Shown one piece after another: positions 7,991-16,817 of a stretch of DNA of 39,843 bases. The position numbers and the translations under genes were made by a program. Below the pieces are notes generated by a model. The model was not told the DNA's origin. It searched no databases and saw only the letters and a program-made list of their open reading frames with translations. Source of the stretch: Ligilactobacillus equi DSM 15833 = JCM 10991 (GTDB lineage: Bacteria > Bacillota > Bacilli > Lactobacillales > Lactobacillaceae). Numbering within the stretch: the stretch's first letter is position 1; each line of letters begins with the position of its first letter. The DNA lies in contig NZ_BAMI01000013.1 in NCBI RefSeq assembly GCF_000615765.1, forward strand, positions 1 to 39,843. The letters are read 5' to 3'.

Positions 7991-9358
7991 TCATAAAAAG
8001 GAGGTTAACCGTTCCTCGCGCGCCCCCCGATTCTTTTCAATAATTAACTCTACCGGACTAGAACTACTATCTGAATCCGGCATTCCCGGTATAGGCATCC
8101 CGGAACCATCATCATTACCGTCCTGAGAACCTTCTCTTTCATAGTAATCATCTCGGTAAAGGAAAGCTACGATATCAGCATCTTGTTCAATTGAACCAGA
8201 TTCCCGAATATCAGATAGCACTGGCCGCTTATCTTGTCGTTGTTCTACCCCACGGGAAAGTTGGGATAGGGCAATCACAGGCACATTTAATTCCTTAGCT
8301 AACTTCTTTAATTGTCGCGAGATTTCAGAAACTTCTTGTTGACGACTTTCTTTATTGGAACCTTCAATCAGTTGGAGATAATCAATCACAATTAACCCAA
8401 GATTCTTAGTCTCCTTGGCTAAACGACGACATTTAGCGCGAATTTCAGAAACCTTAATTCCCGGGGTATCATCAATAAAAATCGACGTTCGACTCAAAGA
8501 ACCTGAAGCCATCATTAAATGTTGCCACTCTTCATCTGTCAAGTTCCCCGTCCGCATGTGACCGGCATCAATCATTCCTTCGGCACATAACATCCGGTTA
8601 ACTAGAGATTCTGCCCCCATTTCCAAAGAAAAAATAGCTACCGTCTTATCCGTCGCTAAACCAACATTTTGTGCAATATTCAAAACAAAGGCCGTCTTCC
8701 CAACAGCCGGCCGAGCTGCCAAGATAATTAAATTATCCGGTTGCAGTCCCGCTGTCATCCTATCAAAATCTGCAAACCCCGTTCCTAACCCTGTAATCGT
8801 CTCTTTTCTTTGAGAAAGGTCTGCGATATTTTGGTAAGATTCTGCAATGATATCCTTAATCTTCAAAAAGCCACTTGTAGTACGGTTTTCTGAAATACGC
8901 ATGATATCTTGCTCAGCCTTGTCCACCAAACTTTGTATATCACCATCTTGATTTTGAGTTCGCGAAATAATATCCCGCGCAGCCGCAATCAATTTCCGTG
9001 ACGTGGACTTTTCTGAAACAATTTTAGCATAGTTAGCTACGTTTGATGCCGATGGTACAATCCCCGCTAATTCAGCTAAATAAGCCGGCCCTCCCACATC
9101 TTCTAATTGATTTTGTTCAGCTAAGTAATTCGCTACTGTCAACGGATCCAGAGGTTCATCGCGGTCGTTTAAGTCAACAAAAGCCTGAAAAATTTGCTTA
9201 TGTGCACTGCGATAAAAATCTTGGGCTTCCAAATATTCCTGAGCATCAGCGAGAGTATCATTATCAATAATAATGGAACCTAGGACAGATTGTTCCGCTT
9301 CAATATTTTGGGGTGGTAACCCTTCTTGTAAGCTAGCTTCCACGCTTTCGTTGTTCAT
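7991..9358 (-). CDS. dnaB: Replicative DNA helicase, C-terminal frameshift
   Basis: 455 aa as read. It has the DnaB N-domain (LPPQNIEAEQSVLGSIIID), Walker A ARPAVGKTAF, the FSLEMGAESLVNRML and IDYLQLIEG motifs and DIRESGSIEQDADIVAFLYRDD. The replicative hexameric helicase unwinds DNA at forks. The chain ends in EKNRGAREERLTSFL instead of the family end. After a run of six G (8023-8028), the neighbouring frame reads GARGTVNLLFMKSYNKF, the expected end, stopping at 7944. One missing G would restore about 471 aa. An error or an unusual truncated tail are the options. It has a good Shine-Dalgarno site (AAAGGAG) and is the third gene after gdpP and rplI. Confidence 0.93.
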   Translation of the reverse strand: MNNESVEASLQEGLPPQNIEAEQSVLGSIIIDNDTLADAQEYLEAQDFYRSAHKQIFQAFVDLNDRDEPLDPLTVANYLAEQNQLEDVGGPAYLAELAGIVPSASNVANYAKIVSEKSTSRKLIAAARDIISRTQNQDGDIQSLVDKAEQDIMRISENRTTSGFLKIKDIIAESYQNIADLSQRKETITGLGTGFADFDRMTAGLQPDNLIILAARPAVGKTAFVLNIAQNVGLATDKTVAIFSLEMGAESLVNRMLCAEGMIDAGHMRTGNLTDEEWQHLMMASGSLSRTSIFIDDTPGIKVSEIRAKCRRLAKETKNLGLIVIDYLQLIEGSNKESRQQEVSEISRQLKKLAKELNVPVIALSQLSRGVEQRQDKRPVLSDIRESGSIEQDADIVAFLYRDDYYEREGSQDGNDDGSGMPIPGMPDSDSSSSPVELIIEKNRGAREERLTSFL

Positions 9359-9377
9359 AAAAACTCCTTTCGTTTAA

Positions 9378-9403
9378 AAAATCACCAACAAACGCGGTGA
9401 TTT
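9378..9403 (-). terminator. Terminator-like stem between rplI and dnaB
   Basis: On the minus strand AAATCACC pairs with GGTGATTT around a 9-nt loop and is followed by more T, just before the dnaB Shine-Dalgarno site. It could be a partial terminator that lowers dnaB expression relative to rplI. Confidence 0.65.
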
Positions 9404-9413
9404 CTAACAGTCA

Positions 9414-9863
9414 TTATTTTTCGGCAATGTGTACTCTAATCTTGGCAGAGACTTGGTTGTGTAATTTAACTGGGACATTGACATAACCCATGGAACGAAT
9501 TGGTTCATTCAATTCCATCTTACGCTTATCAATCTTAATACCATATTGTTTTTCCATAGCTTGTGAAATTTGCTTGCTAGTAATGGAGCCAAATAAACGA
9601 CCATCACTGCCGGCTTTAGCCGTCATTTCAACCACAAAGTCACCTGATTCAAGTTTTTCTTTTAAGACCTTAGCTTCGGCCAAAACTTCGGCTTCGTGCT
9701 TGGCTTCCGCCTTTTGTTGACCACGTAAAGCTGACATTGCCTTAGCGTCGGCTTGTTTAGCCTTGTTGGCCTTAATCAAAAAGTTCGCGTAACCATCAGG
9801 AACTTCCTTTACTTCTCCCCGCTTACCTTTACCACGTACGTCTTGTGTAAAAATAACTTTCAT
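9414..9863 (-). CDS. rplI: 50S ribosomal protein L9
   Basis: 149 aa, full length. The N-terminal L9 signature [30 protein letters not shown] is present, then a long charged helix (about 40-80) and the C-terminal rRNA-binding domain. It lies 19 bp after gdpP and 55 bp before dnaB, the conserved Firmicutes order. Confidence 0.98.
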   Translation of the reverse strand: MKVIFTQDVRGKGKRGEVKEVPDGYANFLIKANKAKQADAKAMSALRGQQKAEAKHEAEVLAEAKVLKEKLESGDFVVEMTAKAGSDGRLFGSITSKQISQAMEKQYGIKIDKRKMELNEPIRSMGYVNVPVKLHNQVSAKIRVHIAEK

Positions 9864-9882
9864 TTTGTTTTCCTCACATTCT

Positions 9883-11895
9883 TTATTTGTTTTCTTCAGC
9901 GTCTGCTTGTAATAAGGCTAACAAGTCCTGACGCGCTTGAGCCACCGTGGTGTCCTTGATTTGAGTTGCTGCATTGGATAAGTGCCCCCCACCACCAAGT
10001 TGTTCCATAATGACCTGCACATTTTTCTTCCCATTACTCCGTGCAGAAATCCCAACTGTATCCTCATTCCGCCGGGTAATTACAAAGGAAGCCTCTACGC
10101 CACTAATATTCAACAAAGAGTCGGCAGCTTGAGCGGCCGTAACTGGATCATAAATCCGTTCTTCTTCACCAGTACTAAGGGCGTTGTCATCCAAGAGTTC
10201 CAGCCGTTCCAAAAGGTGGTTGCGTTGGATGTAATCCTTGGCATTTTCCTTGGTAAAGTGGCGGGACATTTCGGGATCGGCCCCCACTGACCGTAAGTAA
10301 CTCGCCGCATCAAAGGTCCGCGTCCCTGACCGTAGGGCAAAGGACTTGGTATCAATGATAATCCCCGTTAACATCGCAGTAGCCTCAATCTTATTGATTG
10401 GTTCGAGATCTTTTTGTTGGTACTCAAACATTTCCGTAATCAATTCACAAGTTGAGCTTGCATAAGGTTCAATGTAGACCAACATCGGATTTTGTGGAAA
10501 CTCTTCGCCCCGCCGGTGGTGATCAATAATCATGGTCCGATTGGCCATGGCTTCGTAAAGTTCGAGGCTAACGGACATAGATGGCTTGGAGTGATCCACC
10601 ATAACTAAAAGATCACTGTTAATCGCTCTTTCTAAAGCCTCAGCTGGACTAATAATACTTTGGGCAATTTCAGGATAATCTTCTAAACTTTCTAATAACC
10701 GTAAAATATCACTGTGGAGATTTCCCTTATCCAAGACAATCCAGCATTTTTTTTGATTCATGGCTGCAATCCGCCGAACTCCCAGGCAAGCACCAATGGA
10801 ATCCATATCACAGTTTTTATGTCCCATGACAAAAACTTGTTCACTTTGTCGCATTAAATCCTGGAGGGCTTGAGAAATCATCCGCGCCCGCACTCGGGTT
10901 CGTTTCTCTAACGGATTGGTTTTTCCGCCATAGAATCGAGCTTGCCCATCTTTGGCTCGCACAACAACTTGGTCTCCTCCCCGCCCTAAGGCCAGGTCCA
11001 AGTTACTTTGGGCCTGGCTAGCTAAATTCGCAAGATTATCCCCGCCATAAGCTATACCAACACTTAAGGTAATCGGATTATTACGCTTAGAGGTATACTC
11101 ACGAATTTCATCTAAGATTTTGAATTTCTCTTCTTCCATTTTTTCCAACATGGACGTGTAACCTAAAACAAAGTAATGGTCTTCATCAATGCGCTTTAAG
11201 TACATTTTAAACCGCTCCGCCCAATCCGACAAGGTCGTAGTTACATAGCTACTTAGGCGCGAAATCTCTTGATCATTTAAGGATTTAGTTACCTCATCAT
11301 AGTTATCCAAAAAAATTTGGCCTAAAACTACCCGTGAATCTTCATATTGGTGTTTATAACCTATGTATTCCGTAACTTCAAAGAGATAAACCGCTCGAAT
11401 TTCTTTTTGCACCCGAAAGGTGTAATACTTATCTTTCCAGGAGATTTCACAAAAATTATCATCATCTTGATGGATAACAATCAAGTCTGCTAAAGTTTCA
11501 TCAACTTCCTTTAAGGGGTGACCTAAAATTTTTTCCTTACCAAAATAGCGTTGCATGGCAGGATTAACCCAAGCAATTTCCGCTTTTTCATTGTAAAACA
11601 AAATCCCAATCGGTAGACGCAAGAAAGATTCTTGCTCTCCCTTTTTAATGCGATAAGATAAGTCTGTCAAATATTCACTTGTATTTTGGTTGGTCTGATA
11701 GACCACATTTATTGTAATGACGATTACGATAATCACAAAGAGTAAAGCCACCAGTCCCACTAACCAACTAAGATGAAAGCCTAAAACCACAAAGGCCATC
11801 GCCATCACCCAAAGTAAAGCTGCTAACAGACGGAGTTTCACATTTGCAAAGATTGCTGGTAGTCGCCAGGAGTCGCGTGTAAAAAATCTTTTCAT
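9883..11895 (-). CDS. gdpP: Cyclic-di-AMP phosphodiesterase GdpP
   Basis: About 670 aa. Two N-terminal transmembrane helices, a PAS-like domain (about 65-150), a degenerate GGDEF domain, then a DHH/DHHA1 module with [33 protein letters not shown] and GGGGH. GdpP hydrolyses c-di-AMP and so governs osmotic, potassium and cell-wall homeostasis. The degenerate GGDEF lacks the canonical diguanylate cyclase signature, as usual for the family. The start at 11895 was preferred because GGGG lies 6 nt upstream; an ATG at 11952 would add 19 residues and has AAGG only 2-3 nt away. It leads the gdpP-rplI-dnaB unit. Confidence 0.95.
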   Translation of the reverse strand: MKRFFTRDSWRLPAIFANVKLRLLAALLWVMAMAFVVLGFHLSWLVGLVALLFVIIVIVITINVVYQTNQNTSEYLTDLSYRIKKGEQESFLRLPIGILFYNEKAEIAWVNPAMQRYFGKEKILGHPLKEVDETLADLIVIHQDDDNFCEISWKDKYYTFRVQKEIRAVYLFEVTEYIGYKHQYEDSRVVLGQIFLDNYDEVTKSLNDQEISRLSSYVTTTLSDWAERFKMYLKRIDEDHYFVLGYTSMLEKMEEEKFKILDEIREYTSKRNNPITLSVGIAYGGDNLANLASQAQSNLDLALGRGGDQVVVRAKDGQARFYGGKTNPLEKRTRVRARMISQALQDLMRQSEQVFVMGHKNCDMDSIGACLGVRRIAAMNQKKCWIVLDKGNLHSDILRLLESLEDYPEIAQSIISPAEALERAINSDLLVMVDHSKPSMSVSLELYEAMANRTMIIDHHRRGEEFPQNPMLVYIEPYASSTCELITEMFEYQQKDLEPINKIEATAMLTGIIIDTKSFALRSGTRTFDAASYLRSVGADPEMSRHFTKENAKDYIQRNHLLERLELLDDNALSTGEEERIYDPVTAAQAADSLLNISGVEASFVITRRNEDTVGISARSNGKKNVQVIMEQLGGGGHLSNAATQIKDTTVAQARQDLLALLQADAEENK

Positions 11896-11988
11896 TTTAT
11901 TCCCCGCAATCTCTCTCCTTATAGGAGAGTATTTTACTGACAGAAAATTCATCCTTCATTTTATCACAAGTAACTTATTTTTGCTTGC

Positions 11989-12023
11989 AAAAAAGCCCCA
12001 CCGGTTCTTGAATCCCGACGGAG
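11989..12023 (-). terminator. Terminator of the pnuC-like gene
   Basis: GCTCCGTCGG pairs with CCGGTGGGGC (10 bp, including three G-T pairs) and is followed by six T on the minus strand. It lies 85 bp after the pnuC stop and upstream of gdpP, so read-through into gdpP is limited. Confidence 0.7.
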
Positions 12024-12107
12024 CAATGTTATGAGTTTACAATTTAATTTTAGCGCAAAAAATTCAGTTAAAATAGGAGGGAAAACAAAATTGAAAAAAA
12101 TTTAATT

Positions 12108-12870
12108 TTAAACTCTTTCTTCCAAACGGAACCAGCCACGCTTACTAAAGAAAGCATACATGTCATTTAAGAAAAAAATGCTGTAAGAGAAGATTAAAGC
12201 AAAATTACCGTCACCTTGCAACATGGTTTGGGTCCAAAGAGCAATCGTAAAGACCGAAGAAATAGTCCATACAAAGTATTGCTCCCGTTTCCGATTTAAT
12301 TCTAATAAAGAACCAGTAATGGCCATCGCCAGGTTCAAACTGTCTAAGAAGACCCGTGGATCATTGGTCATGCTAAAGAGCCAGTAAACAATCCCCCAAG
12401 TTACAAGGAAGAAAATAATATATTTGACCCATTCCAGCTGATTCAAATTTTTCAACTTGAATGTCATCATTCCACTTCGGATCTAAAATACAGAAGAGGT
12501 CTAAAAAAATCAAGTAACCAATTTGTTCCCAAGCCGTCGCGTAGTTTCCGGCCATAAAACCCGTGGAGGCAATGGCCAGGGCGGAAATAGCTCCAGCCCA
12601 CCCTTGAATTCCGGAACGGTTAGAAATCCCCAGAACACAGGCCACCGATAAGTTCCCCCCGATAAATGAAAGTAAAGACGCAATTGGGGTTTGACCAAAG
12701 GATTGAATTAATGAGATAATTTGTAAGATAAAGTTAAAAGCTAAGAGCGCATAAGAAAAAGCACCCCAACCTTGGCATTGTTTCCACAGCCAAGCAAAAT
12801 AACCTTTCCGGAATACATTTTTAGAGTATTCTGGCAGGTGGGTTAAGACATCATGATAACGTTCAAACAT
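12108..12870 (-). pseudogene. pnuC: PnuC-family transporter, frameshifted; possibly PnuN (deoxynucleoside)
   Basis: Two overlapping frames together give a 250-255 aa PnuC-family membrane protein. The first carries the N-terminal helices (12373-12870, ending usefully at PKWNDDIQ), the second the C-terminal helices (12108 to about 12455, with SLNLAMAITGSLLELNRKREQY and FFLNDMYAFFSKRGW). Removing one base near 12440, in GTTGAAAAATTT, joins them. PnuC relatives move nicotinamide riboside, thiamine, riboflavin or deoxynucleosides by facilitated diffusion. Two NrdR boxes upstream favour the deoxynucleoside (PnuN) branch. GAAGGA precedes the ATG. Real decay or sequencing error cannot be told apart here. 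Confidence 0.8.
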
Positions 12871-12950
12871 AAGTTACATCCTTCAATTTTTGATTTACTC
12901 CACTGATCAGATGAGTATTTTTACCAACGCCGGTAAAAACGACAAGGATT

Positions 12951-12979
12951 ATTATAGGACATATCTTAGGAGTTGACAA
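12951..12979 (-). promoter_or_regulatory. Promoter of the pnuC-like gene
   Basis: -35 TTGTCA and -10 TATAAT with a 17-bp spacer on the minus strand. On the opposite strand TTGACA (12973-12978) with TATTGT (12996-13001), also 17 bp apart, could drive the CPBP gene, so the two -35 elements overlap back to back. Confidence 0.7.
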
Positions 12980-12987
12980 GCGTTTTT

Positions 12988-13003
12988 TCACTATATATTG
13001 TGT
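12988..13003. promoter_or_regulatory. NrdR box 1
   Basis: TCACTATATATTGTGT matches the NrdR consensus ACACWATATATWGTGT at 15 of 16 positions. It overlaps the putative -10 of the CPBP promoter and lies 9 bp upstream of the -35 of the pnuC-like gene. Confidence 0.8.
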
Positions 13004-13018
13004 TAAAAAATTCAAAAA

Positions 13019-13034
13019 ACACAATATATAGTGT
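13019..13034. promoter_or_regulatory. NrdR box 2
   Basis: ACACAATATATAGTGT matches the NrdR consensus at all 16 positions. Its centre is 31 bp from that of box 1, about three helical turns, which is the usual phasing of NrdR tandem boxes. Confidence 0.85.
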
Positions 13035-13086
13035 CTGAACTTATCTTTAGTTTTATTCTTGGCACTCAGTGTAATGAGGTGATTTT

Positions 13087-13754
13087 ATGCAAAAAAATTT
13101 TAGCCAAAGATGTTTTTCTTGGTTTAAACAGGTTTTAATTTTCATCGGGATGCTAATCTTGATGGAACTCCCCCAATCCGGGCTTTTATTGGCTAATAAT
13201 AACCAAAATATTTTCTTAGCCTGGGGACTTTTTTTCGGATTTTATGCCCTTTTCTTCATAGTGGCTTTTAAGTTTCTCAAATTCAAGGGGCTCTATCGAC
13301 CTTGGCAAAGTGGTAACGGAAGATTCTTGTTATGGATGTGGATTACCTTAATGGGCTGTAAAATTATTTTTACCAGTTTAAATATGCTTATTTACCACCA
13401 AGAAACCTCTGCCAACGATCAAGCATCGTAAATTTAATGCAAAAAAATCCCACCACCGCCGTCATGACCGTAGTAATGGCTGTGATTTTCGCCCCCTTGA
13501 CAGAGGAATTAATCTTCCGCGGACTTTTTATGAATTTTTTCTTCCGTAAAAGTGATTTCTGGGCCATCTTTGTCAGTGGTTTGATCTTTGGGTTAGCCCA
13601 CAGTTCAACAACCCTAGCCAGTGTCATTCTTTACTGCAGTATGGGCTGGGTCTTGGGGTATACCTACCGCAAAAGTCAAAATTTAGTAGTTTCAACTAGT
13701 TTGCACTTTATCAATAATCTACCTGCAGTTTTACTCTTACTTACAGGAAATTAG
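13087..13754 (+). pseudogene. CPBP-family intramembrane metalloprotease, frameshifted
   Basis: The first frame (13087-13431) carries hydrophobic N-terminal helices. The second (13437-13754) carries the CPBP/Abi core: APLTEELIFRGLFMNFFF (the EE-x3-R motif), FGLAHSS and TSLHFINN, the putative zinc ligands. A missing A in GATCAAGCATCG (about 13425) would join them into 222 aa (DQA-IVNLMQKNPTTAV). Members cleave membrane-embedded substrates or are bacteriocin-immunity-like proteins. A GAGGTG lies close to the ATG. Downstream is a strong terminator. Confidence 0.8.
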
Positions 13755-13761
13755 AATTTCT

Positions 13762-13810
13762 TTACCCTCCTTGATTTACTTCCATGGTAAAATTAAGGAG
13801 GGTAATTTTT
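13762..13810 (+). terminator. Terminator of the CPBP gene
   Basis: TTACCCTCCTT (13762-13772) pairs with AAGGAGGGTAA (13795-13805), 11 bp, followed by six T. Confidence 0.88.
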
Positions 13811-13832
13811 TACAATAAGGAGGTTTCTCGTG

Positions 13833-14825
13833 ATGAAACACAAATTACTCGTAACACGGTTAATTTTAATCGCCACACTTTTTTGTGGCTTTTTAACCTT
13901 GCCAATCAAGGCCTTAGCCGTGGATGCTAACAGTGCCGATGGTACAACGACCCACACCCTTTCTAAATCCTATGTGGTTTACGGAGCGGGCGTGGCCAAG
14001 GAACTTTACAGTAAGATTGATGAGGTCTTAGGTACAGATTCTAACTTTCAAACCTTAACATCCACCGCCGCTGATTACCGTACTTATATTTCCAGTGGCT
14101 CTAGCACTACCGATGCTGCCATGATTTCTTCGGTCGCCATTGCGCCAGGAGATCCTGGTTCAGGGGTGAAGGTCAACATTCAGAACTATAATGGTCAAAA
14201 CAATATTACTACCGTAACTTCTCAGCAATATGCCATGGTTGCCCAAATGGCCGGGGTAACCGACGTAACCATCGTTGTCACCGCTAACCGAGCTGTCTCA
14301 GGTGAAGCTGCTTTGACCGGGGTTTATAAGGCCTTCGCTCAAGACGGAGTAACTTTGAATAGTAAAAACACAACTACTGCCAATAATATGTTGAGTGCCA
14401 CGCAAGATGCTATCAAGGAAAATAGCGGTGATGCTACTTATCCAGGAAAATTAATGGCTGCAGTTGGAGACACAACTAAGGAAATCTCTCAAGAAAAACA
14501 AAAAGGGAATACCTTAACTGCCACTGACATCAAACAAATTTTAGAAGAAGCTTTAGCTAAGCGAGATATTGACCAACAAACTTCTAGTAACAGCATAACT
14601 AACATCGTCAATGTTTTAGTCAACTTCCAAAGCGCGCCAATTTCTTCTAGTAAGAAATACGTTACTAATATCTCTAATACCATTAATAACGTCAAAAATT
14701 CAACTGGTAACCTAATGAATAAAGCCAAAGATTGGGCTAATAGCGAAGCAGGCCATAAACTTGCCTCCGACGCCCAAGGCTGGTTTAGTCGTTTGATTGC
14801 CTGGATTCAAAGTCTTTTTAATTAA
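13833..14825 (+). CDS. Secreted DUF1002 family protein
   Basis: 330 aa. A signal peptide (about 1-28, ending in KALA before VDAN) is followed by the DUF1002 pattern: YVVYGAGVAKELYSKIDEVLG, MISSVAIAPGDPGSGVKVNI and VTDVTIVVTANRAVSGEAALTGVYKAF. The C-terminus (270-330) ends in a hydrophobic, Trp-rich segment. The family is widespread in Firmicutes (YpuA-like) with no settled function. AAGGAGG lies 9 nt before the ATG; a GTG three bases earlier is also possible. It is monocistronic with its own terminator. Exported or surface-associated is the safest reading. Confidence 0.85.
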   Translation: MKHKLLVTRLILIATLFCGFLTLPIKALAVDANSADGTTTHTLSKSYVVYGAGVAKELYSKIDEVLGTDSNFQTLTSTAADYRTYISSGSSTTDAAMISSVAIAPGDPGSGVKVNIQNYNGQNNITTVTSQQYAMVAQMAGVTDVTIVVTANRAVSGEAALTGVYKAFAQDGVTLNSKNTTTANNMLSATQDAIKENSGDATYPGKLMAAVGDTTKEISQEKQKGNTLTATDIKQILEEALAKRDIDQQTSSNSITNIVNVLVNFQSAPISSSKKYVTNISNTINNVKNSTGNLMNKAKDWANSEAGHKLASDAQGWFSRLIAWIQSLFN

Positions 14826-14828
14826 CCT

Positions 14829-14872
14829 AAAAAAGTCGCTAGTAACCAAAAATTACTTGCGACTTTTTTTAG
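14829..14872. terminator. Bidirectional terminator
   Basis: AAAAAAGTCGCTAGTAA pairs with TTACTTGCGACTTTTTT and has runs on both sides. It serves DUF1002 and the convergent small membrane protein, whose stop codon it overlaps. Confidence 0.88.
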
Positions 14873-15342
14873 TGACGCTTATCGACATATATTTCATCTT
14901 GCGACCACAATAGCTTACCACCGTAGAGGAGAAGTCCGAGAAAAGTTAAGGCATTAAAGGTCAAAATGAAGGACAAAGATGCGGTCAATTTTTCATCAAA
15001 CTGAACTAAAAACCAAATTATAACCATGACAATTAAAGCTCCCCATTTCGCCACTAAAGTCACCTTAGGCGTCCAATAAAAGAGGACCCCTTTGTAATTT
15101 TCCCAAAGACGTGAGTGTTGTGCTTTTTGTCGGGTTAGAAAGGTCCGTATTTCTAAACCTAAATAATGACGCCAACGTGGGTAAACCGTCAAACAAAGCC
15201 CAACTAGGCCCCAACAATATAAACAGATAAAAATTGCACGGTTATAACTTAGACTTTGATATTCATCACCCGCGAGAACTAAAAGCCCAAATGGTAATCC
15301 CAAAATAGCAAGCCACCCTAACCACGACCAGATTTTTTCCAT
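14869..15342 (-). CDS. Hypothetical four-helix membrane protein
   Basis: 157 aa with hydrophobic segments at about 7-24, 34-54, 97-114 and 122-142. Between helices 2 and 3 lies a basic, aromatic loop (LEIRTFLTRQKAQHSRLWENY). I do not recognise a family. It has AAGGGA 6 nt before the ATG. It stands alone, convergent with DUF1002. Confidence 0.75.
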   Translation of the reverse strand: MEKIWSWLGWLAILGLPFGLLVLAGDEYQSLSYNRAIFICLYCWGLVGLCLTVYPRWRHYLGLEIRTFLTRQKAQHSRLWENYKGVLFYWTPKVTLVAKWGALIVMVIIWFLVQFDEKLTASLSFILTFNALTFLGLLLYGGKLLWSQDEIYVDKRH

Positions 15343-15433
15343 TTTATCCCTTCTTTCCTTAATCTAATTTACTCTCAGTCTAACAAAGGATTAGAAAGAA
15401 ACTCTGAGGGCTTTATGAAAAAAGTTTGAATCT

Positions 15434-15462
15434 CAAAAAAAGTCGCAACCATAGTTACGACT
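15434..15462 (-). terminator. Terminator of the FMN reductase operon
   Basis: On the minus strand AGTCGTAAC pairs with GTTGCGACT (9 bp, one G-T) and is followed by seven T, after the stop at 15484. Confidence 0.85.
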
Positions 15463-15483
15463 TTCATTAAAATATCAGTTTGA

Positions 15484-16803
15484 TTAAGCTTCAGAAGCAC
15501 CAGAAGTTGCATCTGTAGCTACATCTTCGACAGATGGTAAGGGAGTTTCCTCCTTAACTTCAGGTTTAGCAAAGACAGGTGCTTCAGAACTTTCTTCTTC
15601 AGAAGCACCAGAAGTTGCATCCGCTGCTGGAGTAGGTGTGGCTGGAGCAGCTCCGTGAGCAGAAGCGCCAGAGCTTGCATCAGCGGCGTTAGGGTCATCA
15701 ACTAACATTTGGCCCGTAGCCTTCAAGTAGTATTGCACGACTGGCCAAAGATCAAGCACGATTTCGTTAATTCCACGGTAACGACCATCGTCATCAGTCA
15801 TGGCACCGTAGTAGTGTAAGATAGCAGGGCCATTCTTCTTCCAGCCTGGCACTAACATCTTCACGTCCTTGTCACCATTACGTAACATGTTAATCACCCG
15901 CTTAGCTCCGGCTTTGGCACGTTCTGGGTGCACATTTTCCAAAGAGTCCCCTGCTTGGTCTGGAGTCCGGGCAGCCAACATATCCTTAGCTTCCAACATA
16001 TGGTTGTAGTAAAGGAACTGGTTGTTGTCATCAGCGTAAGTTAATTCAAATGGCATAGAATTTAAGAACCAGTTTAATTGGTCTACTGATAAAACCCCAC
16101 GATCTAACTTCACGAAATCGGAGCCTGAAGCAGCCTTAGTAATCTTCGCCGCCTTTTCAACCCATTCAGGATCATCAGGTTCAACTCCTTGAATCGTTGT
16201 GTCGATTGGACTGGAAACCGTCATATCTTCATCTTGCCAGTTTTTTACTTCTTTAATATTCACTGCTTTCAATACCTTTACCCATTTTGTGAACTTATTG
16301 ATTACACTAGTTAAGAAGTTAACCGTACCTTCATTGTTCAAGTTACCTTCTTCGTCAAAAGCGGTCTTAGCATTTCCCAACAAGAATTCGTCACTTGGCA
16401 TCACCAAAGCGTTAACCCCCGGTGATTCCAAAATTTGCCGTAAGCTCAATTGGGCACGAGAAGTCCCTTGAGTACGATAAGAAGCCCCTACTAAAAGGAC
16501 CGGTTTTTCCTTGAAGGGGTGTAAGTTAAATGACAACCATTCAATGACACTCTTCAAAGCTGCGGTCGTGGTGTGGTTATGTTCTGGAGTTGCCAAAATC
16601 ACCCCATCAGCTTCCTTAACTTTTTTGTTTAAGTATTGGATGACCTCGCTATTTGATTGGTCGTTACCTTCATTAAACATAGGCACATCTTTGATATCTA
16701 AGATTTCCAAATTTAATTCTGGAAATTGTTTTTGGATAAATTGTAGTAATTTTTTATTGTATGATTCTTCTGCAATAGAACCAGCAATCCCAACTAATTT
16801 CAT
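15484..16803 (-). CDS. NADPH-dependent FMN reductase-PAS fusion with three flavinylation-type motifs
   Basis: 439 aa. Residues 1-190 form a flavodoxin-like NADPH-dependent FMN reductase domain (GIAGSIAEESYNKKLL, VILATPEHNHTTTAALKSVIEW, VGASYRTQGTSRAQ). Residues about 245-365 resemble the C-terminal PAS domain of DUF438 proteins (MPFELTYADDNNQFLYYN, VHPERAKAGAKRVINMLRNG). Residues 366-439 are a disordered Ala/Pro/Glu tail carrying DASSGAS (375-381) and DATSGAS twice (395-401, 431-437). These fit the D-x-x-S/T-G-A-S/T site at which ApbE flavin transferase attaches FMN. Inference: a multi-flavin swinging tail. GGAGG lies 10 nt before the ATG. It is second in an operon, 14 bp after another FMN reductase. 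No apbE is in the window. Confidence 0.85.
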   Translation of the reverse strand: MKLVGIAGSIAEESYNKKLLQFIQKQFPELNLEILDIKDVPMFNEGNDQSNSEVIQYLNKKVKEADGVILATPEHNHTTTAALKSVIEWLSFNLHPFKEKPVLLVGASYRTQGTSRAQLSLRQILESPGVNALVMPSDEFLLGNAKTAFDEEGNLNNEGTVNFLTSVINKFTKWVKVLKAVNIKEVKNWQDEDMTVSSPIDTTIQGVEPDDPEWVEKAAKITKAASGSDFVKLDRGVLSVDQLNWFLNSMPFELTYADDNNQFLYYNHMLEAKDMLAARTPDQAGDSLENVHPERAKAGAKRVINMLRNGDKDVKMLVPGWKKNGPAILHYYGAMTDDDGRYRGINEIVLDLWPVVQYYLKATGQMLVDDPNAADASSGASAHGAAPATPTPAADATSGASEEESSEAPVFAKPEVKEETPLPSVEDVATDATSGASEA

Positions 16804-16817
16804 AAATGCTCTACCTC

